The translations under genes were made by a program, and so were the position numbers. Shown one piece after another: positions 1-14,100 of a stretch of DNA of 64,000 nucleotides. This stretch comes from Trichuris trichiura (lineage: Eukaryota; Nematoda; Enoplea; Trichinellida; Trichuridae): assembly GCA_037903355.1 (NCBI GenBank), contig JBAJFE010000034.1, positions 930,001 through 994,000 on the forward strand, in the 5' to 3' direction. A model generated the notes under the pieces. That model was given only the letters and a program-made list of their open reading frames with translations, was not told the origin of the DNA and ran no database searches. Position 1 is the first letter of the stretch. Each line of letters starts with the position of its first letter.

Positions 1-3000
1 GGTAGGATGGCAAACGTGACCCGGTGCTGGACACCTCGGACATTCTACAATTTATTCTTTTAAGCCGACAATGACATGTATTCCATAAGACGTACGTTCG
101 CATCCTCTGCTTACTACGCCGAAAAAGTTCGGGGCGCATTTGTCACATTTCTCACCCACTACGCCTTCTTTGCAACGACATTGTCCGTAGACTGGATCAC
201 AGATGGAATTCAAAGATCCGTTCGGGTCACAGATACACGGATGACAGCCGCTACGAGAAGTTATGTTGAAGAACCCGGTCTGTTGCAAAAACCATGTCAG
301 TCGATAAGAAATAATCGTTTCGTCATGTTGTATCCGTACCTCACAGCGATCGCATCTTTGACCCGTTACATGAGGTCGACATGAGCACTGACCAGTTACA
401 ACATTGCAAGTTCCTTGTTCGACTGACCCGTCTGCATCGCAGTTACAGTCTTAAAGAAAATATTGTAAGCCAACATTATTGCAAATCCATTTTAATACAG
501 CGACATCCGTTTTCTGAGAATTCATAATATCCGGAAACACATGTGTCACACCGTTTGCCAAAAACGCCAGGCTTGCAAGGACATTGGCCTGATACAGGAT
601 CACAAGTTAATGACAAAGAACCAGTATGGGAACATTCGCAGGAAGGACAGCCGTTTTCAATGTCACCATGCCCATCCTAAAGCGTTGAGCATCAAGTATG
701 AGCTACCAAAGTCGGCCGAAGTATAACTTAAGAAGCTTGAATTAAAAATTTTTGTTCGCACGCAGCATAGGGATTTAAATGTTCGAATACAGCGTACCAA
801 TGTAAAAGTTGTAGGAAACTTAAGAAAAACAAAATACCTTGCAGCGATCACACTGAAGGCCCATGTAATGCTCTTTGCAGGAGCACTGACCAGTTTGCAG
901 ATCACAATTAGTCGACAAAGAGCCATGCAGGTTGCAATCGCAGTCTAAAAAATTTTCAACGCTAACTTGTCATTTCTTTCTTTGTTTAAACATTATCATA
1001 CAGCGACAGTCATTTGCCAAGGCTGATCCATAATGTCCCGCTTTGCACTTCTCACATGACCATCCTTCTGTATTGCCAACGCATTTCAGACATTCTCCAG
1101 AAGTGTGATGACAATTGCCCACGGCCGCAGTATCTATGTTCCCATTGCATTGGCAAGGCTGGCAATAGTTACCTGGTATCATTGGATTGCCAAAGTAACC
1201 GTCAGCACATCTGAGCAAATAGGTAACATTTCTAATGAACAACGTCAGAAATGCAACAAACTGACTGTTCGCATTTCATTCCCGTATAACCGACTGCGCA
1301 GGACGTACAAATATAGTCGATACCCTTGGCATTTGAAATGCCATATTCAGCGCTTATGCAGGAAGGGCTAAAATTATTCGAAGGATCGAACAAAGGACAC
1401 GCACAAGGCTGGCAAGCGCCTTCCGCTCCAGGCAGCAGTGGATTGCCATAATAACCAGGAGCACAGTGTTCGCATCTCGGCCCCGTAGTCTGATACTGAC
1501 AATCCTAAAACCGAGATCAGTGAGCAATTTCCAACTGACCGTCAATTCATGTACCAAGCAATGGCCAGTCATTGGATCACAACTGGAAGAACGCTCGTTG
1601 CAATGACAAATTTCACATTGTCCTTTGTAGATAACATTCTGCACGCGCCGATAACCGCTTGCACAACCCTACAAAGGTAACATGGAATCTCCAAGCAGAA
1701 TAGGCATGTCAATAATGACTTTAAGCTCGAAAGAGAGCAACATAGTTCGCTTACGTGAAACCAGTATGTCTCCCTTATAATTCTCCTTGCTTACAGCAGT
1801 TTGTAAATTATGAAAAGGAAAAGTTTGAAAATTCCCTGTCGACATACTTCGCACAAATATTATTACATATTACAATGAACAAAAAGAGTCTGCACTTAAA
1901 TGGCATTTAAAATCAAGGGTAAACTATTACAGGCGCTCACCTGACAAGACAGTCCAGCAAACTTGTCGGGACAGTCGCATATTTCAACGCTGTTCATCAG
2001 AGTCGAGTTTTCGAGCAAAGTAGGACTAGCAACTTCCAAAGAAACGGAATATATACTAAAAACAAAAGGGATCACATATACTGGATAATTGAAGCCAAAA
2101 TTAAACCCAATTTTGAGCTCGCAATAGAATCAAGTGTTAAGAAACGTAAGACTGTTCTAAACGCTTATTCATTAAGCGCCCACAGAAAAGGCATACATGT
2201 TACGGGCAATATATGAAAGGTCTATGTTATTTTAATTTGCTGTGTACTTGAAGACTGAACTCTCTTGGTAACAAGAACTTACTTTCGTGATTTTGACCAC
2301 AATTTTTTGCCGTTGTTGAATCGGAGCGAAGTAAAAGTCAAAAAGCTTTTAGTCGTACACAACTTTGAATGAACGAAGTAATTGTGTACACTTTGCTGGA
2401 CATTGCATAGAGAGACAAATAATATTTGGGCAAAATACAGATTTTGTTTACGGAAGGGATCTTTCGAGAGCAGCACCTTCACCCGTCGTCAACGACTGAA
2501 CTACCAAAGTGAGGAAAATGTGGTTGCGTGAAAGTATGAGCCAAAGTATGATAGTTCAACCACTGATGACTGGTGAAGGTACGCCACCCGGAAGCTCCGC
2601 AACTTTCAAAACGTTTTAACCGGATCCCTTACGTAAATAAAACGTATACCCCACTAAGGTCTATGGTCCCGTAAAGAAACGCCACGTATTCAATGCAGTT
2701 TAGCAAGAAAGTGAATTCATGATGTAAAAGTTTTATTGCGGAAGTATTCCCGTTTAATGTTCTAAATAACTCCGGAGCTTTCGGGTCTCGGTCGACCCGA
2801 AAGCTCCGGAGTTATTTAGAACATTAAACGGGAATACTTCCGTAATGAAACTTTTACATCATGAAAACATACGCTCCCGTACCAAGAAACCACATTTTCA
2901 AGAATGTGAATTGCACTTTTGCAGTAGAGACTTTTAAGGTGTCGTCACTTGCGCTACCGCTATCCTCTAGTGGCGACATTTGCAAGGAAAAGTACGTATT

Positions 3001-6000
3001 TACAAAATTAGGACATGTAAACTGTTTCCTAAAACTAATATCGGATAGCAACCATTTAGAGATGCAGCCATACGCAGAAGCAAATGATATCAATATTATT
3101 TTTGGGTTCGCTGAAACAGCGATTCCTCACTGTGCTCTCGAATGGAAAACTTGGCGAGCCGAAACACCGGAACAGTAAAGCAGCAACTCTCCTCCATGAA
3201 AATTCATGCTAGAGTGCATTCGTGTGAACAACATACTCAACAGACAAATTGCGGTACTCTTACAGCTGTATGACCAATTTATTAATAACAAGGAACGTCC
3301 TACCGATCATTACGTACTTTTTCAGCCTCGGAGATCTGATTAAACGTTGATGTGCAAAGTCAGTGACCTTAGCAATTGTACCCGCATTTCTCGCGGATCA
3401 AAATCCTCATAATGATGCATCATCCGTTAGCCGTTAAATCGGGGCTCAATTTTTAGATTCTTACATGATCGCTGGTAACTAGCAGGCGACACAGCGTGCC
3501 AATTACTATTATTCCTTTTCTTGCACATATACTGCCTTAAACTAGCGCCGTACGTTTTTCGTATTGTATGAGCAATCAAAACCTGTGAATTACGCTTAAT
3601 CGCTTGGGGCTAAGTAAATTTTGCAAAGACGGCAAAAGGTGGAAAAGCCTACTTGGATTGCAGTTGACGTTTGTCGTACACTGCCCGAATGAGCAGCGTA
3701 TTCAAGTTAGCCAATGCCGTCATTAATTCAATTTTACCAACGGGTAACTTAGTCCTGCTGTCAAACCATTCGGATAACTCGTGCAACTTCACTGAAACCG
3801 TCACATTCTCTTTCTCCGAAAAGGGTCTTTTCACTCGATGTTCAATCGCAACTCCATTTCCCTTAAGTGAACTCACGTCATTATGACGAGAAAAAGACAC
3901 AATTCATCTGGTCCTACCATGAGGATCACGTCTGCTGTTGGAATGGGCGCCTTGGATTGCTCAGCCACGTAATACACGTAGTATCGCAGGTATCCACCGT
4001 AACTTCCAACCTGAAGGCAGGCAAAAAATGGTTAAGGAATGGAGGAAAAATTTCGCCCACCATATCGCCTGTGTACTCGCTTGGAGCTTTCCAATATTCC
4101 AAAGATAAGTCCTCAACTAGACTACGATCCATAGTGAGAGAAGTGCCTCCGTAACCGCCACCTGAGGGTTCGTACAATTTCAAACCATCTGTATCCGTCA
4201 ACTTCCAGCCAGCCATAGAGACAATCTAAGAAGGCAAAATTTCATGTGATTAAAGCAAAATAACAGCAACGCGACTTTACCGTCCGCTTGGCCAAATTTC
4301 CCTCTCTGCACTTATCCGTTAAACCAAAGCAAAAGCACGGAGTGCACCCATTCACGTTTTCTTCGTCTAGGTTAATGTATCCCGATTTACAACGGTCACA
4401 AAAGATGCCTTCGACGTTAGCCTGTCATGCCAAATATCCACTGCTCTGCATTGCAACCGCTCAAGGCCTACCTTGCAAACACATTCATCTTCGCATGTAG
4501 CATAATTGAATGAGCCCGCTCGAGAACACGGACAGGGTTCGCAGGATGGAAAATTGCGAAAACCAACGGCACATCGATCACATCGTTGGCCGCCAAAACC
4601 AGATTTACAGTAGCAATCACCAGGTTTCTGCAAATAGAATATTTGCATGATTCAAGCAGTCGTGAATCCTGTACGCCTTGCAAAATTACGAAGAACATTT
4701 GCCTACGCCGTAAGAACAATCACATACAAAGTGCCCGTCAAAAAACAAAAACGTCACCAACCAAAGCTCGGCCTGCCTTCGTATCATCCTTCACGCAAGT
4801 ACCGTCGACAGAACCAATAGGATCGCAATCGCAAGGACGACAAGCGTCTTCACGATGATGAGAGATGTCAGATGGCCGATAAAAGAAGTCTCGACATTCT
4901 TCGCAGTTCACACCTTGAGTATTGTGCTACAACATAACAATGCTCATTTCACCGACCATATTACACAGTAACTCGTTTACGCACCATACAATCGACGCAA
5001 ACTCCTCCACCCTCAAATACTCCCAAAGGAGTAACACTGAGGCGTCGTTTCTCCACTTCTTCATCATATCGGCACTCCGTAGAGTGATTGTAGCACTGAC
5101 ACGCTAAAATGGCGCTATCTGTAGTCAAATAGACCATTTAGCAAGCTCCATTACGTTCACAATTCCCCGAATTGGCGGACGTACCCGGCTGCCACTTTTT
5201 TTGATTGAACATTGGGCAGCAAACTTCACAGTTTTCTCCGCAAGTATTGTGAGCGCATTCGCATTGCAGTTGCTGAATAAAGATCAAATATTTTCATCAA
5301 GCAGTAAAAACCATATCCATTCGACTACCCCAGTCACAGGATCTGCAGGACAGCTTTCAGCGTGTCCGTAGCATATGCATTGGCCACCAATGCTTATATC
5401 CCTAATTGCGTAAAAATACTGAAATTATAACAGTTGTTATTCAGCTTAAAACAAATCAACGCAGTGCAACTACTCTTCTGGTCACTGTTTCGTCGATGTG
5501 ATCGTGCTTCGGATTACGTGTCACATAGATGAGGTCGGAATTCAATGTGCGAAGCTTTTGCAAGCGAAGGCGAACAAAACGCGCGCGAGTGAACTTCTGT
5601 AAACGAGAACAATAAATTATTGTGTGCACACTGAACGCGAAACCGAATCTCTTACCTGCAGGGTATCGCTGGGACCGTCGATTCCCGGGCGCCCATTTAC
5701 TAGTGAAGTGTGGATCTGTAAGTCATAGTTAGGTAAAGCAATATACCGACAATCTATAAATGCAAATCAAACTGCAACAGCTAACACCGGACACCTGCAC
5801 TAAGACCCTTCTATCCGTTTTATCCGACGTGCTACTCGACCACTTAACACTTGGTGCAAGATAGCTCAAGTGTATTCGGAAACTAACGCAAATATGGGAA
5901 AGGTTTCGCTTTATCATAGGTCTGAAAAAGTTCCCACTACATCCATCGTGACCAATAAACAAATCGTAAAGCACACGAAAAACATCGTAGACTCGACTTT

Positions 6001-9000
6001 CCTGCATTAAGCAACTGCAACGCACTATGGAACAAAATAACAAGCACTGATGACCTAAAGTAAGACGTGGAGGAATTCGGTGCAACCACCTGCAATTGTT
6101 TGCTGCGGTGAATGCTTCGAGAAAAAAGAAACAGAACAGTACGGTCAGTCCATGAATGATTAACTTTTGATGTATAACAAGCTTTTCCATGTACAGGTAA
6201 CCCAGGTAACCATCTGTTTAGGAAGTTCGCCGTTAAGAAGCTGTTAAGAATCTATTTTCAAACTCGACAATTTTCTAAGGAAAACGACATTTGCTAAGCT
6301 GGAACGTGAAAATACCGTTTGGTTAGTTTCACCTCTATTAAATAACAGTTGCTGTTTGTTTGCCTTACGGACTGTTTCTCATCAACCTTCGTAAAGTGGA
6401 GATGCTTGTAATACCCGGCAAAACCAGCCTTAAGCGCAGACGCCCAACCTATAATCCCCAAAAAACAACCTCCAGAACAAAGCTCACGTTACATAGAAAA
6501 GAAGCAGTTGCCACATTGCATGATTCTAAAAATAGCGCGATTTCCTACTTGGCATCTCTTCGGAAACTATTTTTATGAAATTATTTCTATTATTGAAGTG
6601 CGTGTCATCGAGCTACCGACTCTGCTGCCAATATTAAAATTACGCCAAGCTAAAAAACAAAAAAAAGTCACCTCTCCGTCTTCCAGAGGATCTAGCTTCG
6701 AATACTGACTCGTGCATATCACTTCGTCGTCTCTTGCAAACTTTGGTACAACAGGCGCCGCTGGCAGTCCATAAAAGCGCATGCAATTTTCGTCGGTACT
6801 TGCGTAATACTGCCACGGCAACCATTCTTCGCCATCGATGGACCGTTCTAGAATCCAATTTCCAGGGCGAGGGGCTATCGCTGCCTTGACGATCACATAG
6901 GCAATTTGATACTGCTAAAAGCAATCAGACACCTGTTTCGATGGTAATTCTTAATGAGTAACAAAAGATAACGAATCGACGCATTTATTAATAGTTGCAA
7001 CGATAAAATTTGTAACAAAAATTACGAAACTAAGGAACGATACTTTCGTTAAAGCCCGCGTGGGTACAAACTAGGCAAAAAACATGGGCAATTTGATAGT
7101 GAGCAATCATTTTGCTACAATATAAGTACAGGGGGTCCGCGACTTACGATGGATTTGACACAAAACATATTCGCTTTGAAATTCGTATTTTGTTGTTTAT
7201 ATGTACATATGCAGGAGATGGGTATTGGGAGAGATTTGCGAAAGCTGATCACCAGATTCAAGTGCTTTCTCTGGGTACAAAAAAATGTACAGAGGAATAC
7301 AGGAGAGTGCAGAAACAAAAGTTGGTGCCTTCCTAATGCCGCCTATTCATGATATGCTATCGGTCGTCACAAGGGTGCCTTCTTCTAGCTATCATTGAGT
7401 CAAGCAGGAAAAGAACTTCACTGGGTTGTCACTACGGCATTACTATCTTGCAAGTATCACTTAGATACATCAAACGGATCAGCGAGATCTCGTATGTGTA
7501 TGTATATTAACGTAATTGCCATGCACGGAACCATATGAACTCCAGAACAGAATTGCTGTATTACAAAGCAGTCTTGTACAACACGATTTCTCTCAACTGT
7601 AAGCGAATTCAAAACTAGTTTAATCTTGTTGGGGCTGGCTGCAGAAACCTTACACATTCAGTCGGTTCTAACTTTCAGTATAAGGTCGTTACAGCTCGTC
7701 ATATCCTTTTCGCTGCGAGGACCTCCCACCATGACACCTCGCCTTTCTAGCGCTGAAATCAACTTAATACCGTAGAGTTCAACCTCATTTTAACATAAGC
7801 CTAAACCTAAACGTATTTCAATAATGGCATTGAACCAACGTCCAGCGTTTCAAACCGTTTCCAAACCTAAACGTTTCCCTTATGGCAGCACTAAAGAGGA
7901 CAGTAAGCACTGACATTTTTGCCGTTAACTTTACCCTGCCTTTTGCTATTAAACAATCCGATCATCCACTGGCTTAGATTTATTTTTTCGTCCGCACGCG
8001 TACTTGTTGAACTGCACTAATGCATATACAAGTTATTTTTAGAAGACATAATATCCCTTGTTTGCCAACGCACACAAACAGTGATGACGGAGTCTTTTTT
8101 GAAAGCTTCTTCTTTTTAAAGCATAACAAACGATTGTATTTTGTATTAGTACTATGAAATTTCATGAAACTTTAAAATGAGACATCTTTTCAAAAAGACA
8201 AACGTAATGTTATTCAAAAAATGCGAAATCTCAACTGAAGCAGAAATCATCATGGGCAAACTATATCGATTTCTTCTTCTCCTTAAGCAAACAGTGTGCA
8301 AAGCAGTCGTTCACAAGCAGTTGAAGTCATCCGAGAAAACGAAACTCGATGAGCAAACGGACGATAAGCAAACTAATTGCTTTCATTTTAGCCTACTTTT
8401 ATCGGAAAAGCAAATTCAAATGCTTAACTACAGACATGGGTAGTCAGCAAGCATTGTTTTCGTTCTTAAGCAGAACAATTTAGCTTGCTCAGTGAATCAC
8501 CGCTATGGTGAATCGACAGCGAAAAAACGCTGATAGAGAGCTGAATGGAACGCTTTGTGGAATCGTCCTTTGAAATACTGACCTAACAAAGTCTCAAAAG
8601 ATAGGATGCAATGATTTATAGTGGCAACTTGTCACAAGTCGGAAACAATTCTGACTTGATAAACGTATCTACATTCCTAAATACCAGTTTATGAAAAGTT
8701 ATGCTGCGACAGGATGTCACTATCTCTTGTGGAACAGAAGTTGCACTCAAATTGACAGCAGCAGCGTCAGTTCTACAACAGCTACGGAGGTTATAGTGAG
8801 CAATTGAATTTCGCATCGAAAACCGAGTAGGAAAATGACTAACAAATGGAAACTATAATGCTATGAAGCAAACGTGAAAGTTTTCTTCTACGGCCTACTG
8901 ATGCGAAAAATGTCCGCTAGTCGGCCATTCACACATTTTACCCTTCCTCTGAGCAACATGAGCGTTCACTACACTAAAGTGTACGAGAATGCAGCGAGAC

Positions 9001-11144
9001 GAGATGACGCTGCAACGCACTTGACAGACACGTTAACGATACACTGTTTCACCTTAGAACGAAAGTTGATTCTGTCGACCTGTCTTCTAAATGAGTTAGA
9101 AAGCCGGCCACGTCGTTTACCTTCTTATCAAGAGCTGAGAGAGTGAACAACCAAACTACGCAGCAAGATGCATCAGTAGACGAGTAAGAAACATGCTTGG
9201 TTCCCTCATACAGTTTACCCCCAGCACCGAACCAGTTTCAAAAATTGCAAGCTTCCCACCGAACAATTCACAAAGTAAACGCTCACTTCTTTGTCAAATG
9301 AAACGCCGGCAATTATTAATAGCGCATAAGAGCTAATATCCCCGGTATCCGTTGCAAAGCTTTCCTTAGTCGCTTTTCCTTTGTCATTCGTGTGACCTAC
9401 TATAGGAGTATATACACTATTTGGTAAAAGCGTTGCTTGTTCATGCAAAAACTTTTCCTGGTCTAATTCCATAAAAAACCGATCGATCGACCATGCTTAA
9501 ACTTCCGCTTAATTACTTTCAGAAAAGAAAAAGGTTCACTTCAATAGCCACTTCTTTCTTCAATTCACTTGAAGGAATACTCTTATTGTGTCCGAAGCAC
9601 TAACTCCTATTAAACCGGAGGTCAAAAGAATGGGGGCGCAATCCCTACATGCGACTAGTAACCTCTGCTGATGCGTTCCTACAGCACATTGCTGAAATTG
9701 CGCCAGTGATAATGATCAAGGATTAATAACGTTGAATTCAAGAAATAATGACTTTACAGATGAATAAACACGAATGCAACGACGGTCCGTCACTGCCAAA
9801 ATGCTGCTAGCATTACTACAGCAACTATCGACGGCCTCTGTTTGTTTGGTGTAACTTCAGTCAAGTGCCTCACGCGAATAGCAACTTGAACGCCGTGTTT
9901 AGATTTGCTCTAAAGACCGGAAATGTGCTGACCAGCGGGCTTGCCAATACTTACATACTGTTTTCGTTACGCGCAGGTCACACAGACCCTGATTCCAGTG
10001 TCGCCGCGTCGACGCAACGACAATGAATCAGTTCGAACAATGCTACGGAAAAATGTGCATACAATCTGCGCACATTTTTGCCACAGATTACAGGCTCGCC
10101 ATAGGAGCGACCTGTTTACCACGTCTCTGGCACCTTAGGTTGCCCTCCCGCAGTGCTACTGACCTCTGCAACGTGCCACTTGGTACAGTAAAGCAGCAAA
10201 ACGCGCAAAGGAAGGGGCCGCCATTACCTGTCGTAGATCCAACGTGATTGTCACCCATTCGTAATTGAGTCCGCTAGCTATGGTGGGACTCTGCCAGTAT
10301 CTGTTCGTGCCGTCAACGGCAAATTCAATTGGATGCCGTTTCAACGGATTACTATTGTCGCACACGTCGCATTGAGGAGATCTAAAAAGTAAGACGGAGA
10401 ACAAATGAGGCATGAAAACGTGAACGCAGAAAAGCAATACCGCATAAAGACGTGTTCGACCAATTTGCAATAGTTCTCCGGGCCCAATTGGCCACACGTA
10501 GCATTTGCGTAAACGATAGCATTTGTAGCTAAATTGAATATGTTCGGGAACAGTCCTCTGCCTGAACACACAAGAGAAAGGCGATTATTACTAAGGCAAC
10601 GACTCGAGCACTGGGAAATGCCTAGAACGTAAAATAGTTTGACGAATGCTTAGGCAAAAGATCGATGCGTCACAATCGAAAATCGAATTAAACCGTGTCA
10701 CCGGCCTGCCACTAAAGCATAGAAAGAGAAGTTCAATAGAAAAGCTCGCACTAAACGACACATGCGCGTTGTAATGTATCGGACAGCAGCAGCAGCAGCC
10801 CCATGCGCAGATAAACGAAAGGCGCATCATCGGAATGGAATGGAAAAATTAAATGAGAACATGTACGTATATCTGCCGTGACCCCATCACTCTGACGCTT
10901 TCTCTCTGTCTCTTCATATTTTTAGAAAAAGTGTTTCATGCTTACCATTTTTTCCGCCGCTAAATTCCGCGACATAATAGTCGTCCGATGATGACCAGTC
11001 ACTTCCTGCAGGCCGGACGTCCACCATTACTCCATTGGAGGATGATGCCGGTGTCATGTTGGACAAGTCGAATTGAACGATCAGAAAGAATAGGAAAAGA
11101 AACATGTGCCTCATTTTACCGTCATCAATGCAAGTGACGGCCAT
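1..11144 (-). CDS. Laminin subunit alpha, N-terminal half (partial, 24 exons)
   Basis: Secreted basement-membrane protein; alpha chains join beta and gamma chains into heterotrimers. Proposed exons (minus strand): 11144-10946, 10561-10441, 10381-10228, 6914-6672, 5715-5656, 5596-5474, 5418-5329, 5272-5155, 5103-4985, 4926-4762, 4627-4472, 4421-4281, 4225-4061, 4010-3918, 3861-3653, 2055-1941, 1668-1555, 1504-1266, 1210-1002, 944-838, 676-499, 449-340, 279-96, 44-1. Exon 1 encodes a hydrophobic signal peptide ([13 protein letters not shown]). Exons 2-7 form the laminin N-terminal (LN) domain, with [31 protein letters not shown] and [14 protein letters not shown]. Exons 8-12 are EGF-like (LE) modules rich in CxCxxxxxG. 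Exons 13-15 are a laminin IV type A domain ([19 protein letters not shown]). Exons 16-24 are about seven more LE modules. The LN wording resembles alpha-1/alpha-2 chains most. Coiled coil and LG domains lie beyond base 1. A second ATG 30 bp downstream (11114) is an equally good start. Confidence 0.93.
2705..2912. repeat. Foldback element A (PLE-related, ribozyme halves only) in laminin intron
   Basis: A near-perfect palindrome of about 150 bp (2716-2865) centred near 2792. Each arm reads outward from the 3' strand of a hammerhead-like helix II (GACCCGAAAGCTCCGG) into the tail AAACGGGAATACTTCCG. The right side continues with a tail of the same type as element B at 15.6 kb. AAGAAAGTGAATT (2705-2717) and AAGAATGTGAATT (2900-2912) match at 12 of 13 positions and look like a target-site duplication. 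The CUGANGA half of the ribozyme is absent on both strands. It lies in the laminin intron 3652-2056. Confidence 0.75.
5716..6671. other. Laminin intron 4, no feature seen
   Basis: A 956 bp intron between LN-domain exons ending at 6672 and starting at 5715. A 153-codon open frame on the minus strand (5729-6190) begins and ends inside it and resembles nothing I know. I read it as chance. Confidence 0.6.
6915..10227. other. Laminin intron 3 (3.3 kb), no gene recognised
   Basis: The longest laminin intron, splitting LDLRQ from [12 protein letters not shown] of the LN domain. Both splice sites are canonical: GTAATG after 10228 and TTTTAG before 6914. The sequence is AT-rich with only short frames. 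I see no repeat termini, RNA gene or known protein in it. Confidence 0.6.
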
Positions 11145-14100
11145 TTTCGATGATCGTTTTCCGTTAAGGAAGCAAGGCGAACTTTCAAAATGGTAGCAGC
11201 CGATGGTAGCTTGCCCGCTCAGACAGTGACCAGGCGACGGGTCCTACTGTACAGAAATCAAGTTTCTTTGTCGCAGTTGGACACCAGCGCCGAAGGGAAC
11301 GAGCGTAAAGTTGATCACGACGAGACGTCCACCTACAAGGCACGCGTTGGACAAGCAATTTGTCGAGCTATGACAACACCGCACCTTCCTCTGCAGCACA
11401 AGAGCAGGTATGATCCAGTGACGGCAAAAATTCAATGATCATTCGCTCGCGCCGGCAGGCAATGTGTTATCTGTGAAGCGAAACGTACGTTTCTATTTGT
11501 CAGTGATTTTTTTGCATACATTTATCTTTATCGTGCTCCCCCTCCTCAGCTAGCCGGTAGAGAGCGCAGCGCCGCGCCATTCGGTTTGTACAGTGACAAA
11601 CTGGGCGCTCGACATTGACCTTACATCACGGCAATTGCAAGTTCGCAGCGAAGCAGTTCAGCTCTTCGGAGAAAATAAAATGCAATGTCACGCAAGGTTG
11701 TTTTCTCTCCGCGGGTAGGTTGGACCAATTTTGTTTTCAAACCTCTACTCATGTTGGTGGAACAGTAACAATTGTATAGTCATTACCATCATGAACACAT
11801 TCCTTACATATTTCGTCAAAGAGTAAACGAAAAACGCTTCCATAATTGGTTGTCCTTCATCTTCTTTCCTATTGAGCATACACGGCGGGTGTATCTTGAA
11901 ACTCTAATTGAACGTGCTGTCATTTTCAACATTGGAAACTTGTCTGATCAATGCATGTGTTAAATGGCGAATGCTACTGAATGAGTTAAAAGTACGAGCT
12001 GTGACAACGATACAAGGTACATAAAGAATTACTTTGGTGCCGTTACGCTCCCAATGCACGGAGAAAATCACTCTATCGGCAATCTTGATTTTTAATGCGC
12101 TGTGTGTTCCGGAATGGCTTTTCTTACAGTTTATCGATCATCTTAATTTCTGGCTAGGCAGAATTTTCTTTCGTCCTCTTCAGTCTGCTTCCGTTCGCCA
12201 GCCACCCTCCGTAGGCACGAAAAAAATTGAATCATCGGAAGATGAATGCGATGGTAGCTGGTAGCGACAATCTCTGACATCGTTGCCGTCAGCAATTTTA
12301 AAGGTCCGTCTCTATGCCCTCTGTGCGCATTACTGAACGAGCCAAACCAAAAACTTTGTCATCTGCTTCACTTCGTTTTTATCACTGTTAATGTGAAGAC
12401 GGTGATTAAACCTGGAACGCCAAAACAAATCAAAACCCAAACACCAAGAGGAGCCTTATGTTCGCTGAGTCAACTGCGATCTCTGTGACACCCCCATAAA
12501 TAAAAAGTAGCACCGTTTGCGAACGTTTTATCCTGGTCAGTCAAGGTTGATGTGCAAAAACGTAAAAGAGCTCGCTCGCTCGCAGGCCACAGCACAAATA
12601 GTGTTTTGTTTATTTTAAACTGCGTTTCGAAGAAGAATGTTGTTAGAAATGTGTCCCAGAGAGTTTAAAGGCGGTCGCTGTAGTTTCTAATAGTGATACT
12701 TTTTTCACCGTAATGACGGTACAGAACAGCAATCTACTCGGGCTAACGTTGAACAGAAATGGTATAAGGTGCATCACCCCTGCCACCATGCGCGTATTTC
12801 GCTGCTGCCCATTTCGGTTTGCAGACTTGAAAGTAAGAATCTTTAAAACCTGCTCGTTGAAGCTGCTCGCAGAAGAGATAAACCGCGCTGTTTCTCCGTC
12901 GTAACTCACTGTTACTTCGATGTGGAAACTAAAGTCCAACCAACTATCGCTGCTCATTTTTACGCACGTATTAGTTCTACTTTGATACATGATAGTCATA
13001 GATGCTTGCTGCAGAAAGTAGCGAAAGCTTCGCGCACGCGTCTTGCTTCCTATCAATCCATTTATTAATTTTGTAAAGTTTATGTTTGGCGGTTACTGCC
13101 CTGGAAGCCCACATAAGGTTGTCTGTCTTCTCGGGTAAAAACGTTAACCTTCATTGAACAAGCTGTCTCTGGCAAAAGAGAAACTGTTTGAAGAACATAG
13201 TCGATCAGCAAAATCAAACGAAGATCATACTATGGAATCCGTCTGTCTAGAGATGAGGTTGTTAGCTCTGAAATGATAAGAAAACATAAAGATTCTCGTT
13301 CCAACTGCCAAGTGGAGAGGCAAGATGTATTCTCAAATTTGACTCATGATGATTGCTGCAAGAAACGCAATGATAGGCACTTGTCTCGAAGACCGACGCA
13401 TCGCTGCTGAATGTGACACCCTCAAGGAAGAAGACCCACGTGCAGCAATACCCTTATCACGCATGACCTGCGGCCAGCAGGAGAAGTACGGCTGGTTTGT
13501 GTAGGCATTCGCGCTGTTTAGCAATTAGTTGTCAATTTGCTAATCGGCTGTATCTTTGCAGCTATTAGCTTCTTAGTTTGCGGAGTCGATTCAGGCTCGA
13601 ATATTTCCAACGCATACCATGCCCGAACACCAGTCTGTGTTCAGCATCCGTTTTTGCACCGCTACTTCCTTGTAAACAATTCCTGGGTTATGGTCAGTTG
13701 TAGTCTTGACTTTATCACTTCTTGGACTTGAATCGCCCGTTGTGAGCCCTCTTGAATCGAAAGTTGAAATTATGAGCTTTGTCTAACCTGCGAATCCCCT
13801 CATCTATGCTTGCACAGCGCGGCTCAAGAGGGCTAACAATACGCACTCTATCGGAATATGGATAAATTCAAGGTTAAAACTGACCAAGACCACGAAATTT
13901 TAAGATTGAATGCACCTGCTCAGCCTCCTATATCGGTAAGATAGCTAATACATTATCTGATTTTGCGAGCACATGCACTGCCTAATGTGGCACATCGATG
14001 CAAAGAGGAGATTTTATAGTGATCACGCGAAATACGTGGACTACAATGACTCGATCCCACCGTATCAATGAAGCTGAGGTTGTCGATCTTATTTCACAAT

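Noticed and set aside
5729..6190. 153-codon minus-strand frame inside laminin intron 4
   Set aside because: Lies wholly between two well-supported LN exons; no homology recognised.
10780..10805. CAG-repeat near 10790
   Set aside because: Only five or so units in a laminin intron; too short to call a notable microsatellite.
12643..13056. 137-codon minus-strand open frame
   Set aside because: No recognisable domain, no splice context, in AT-rich intergenic DNA; length is within chance for 64 kb in six frames.
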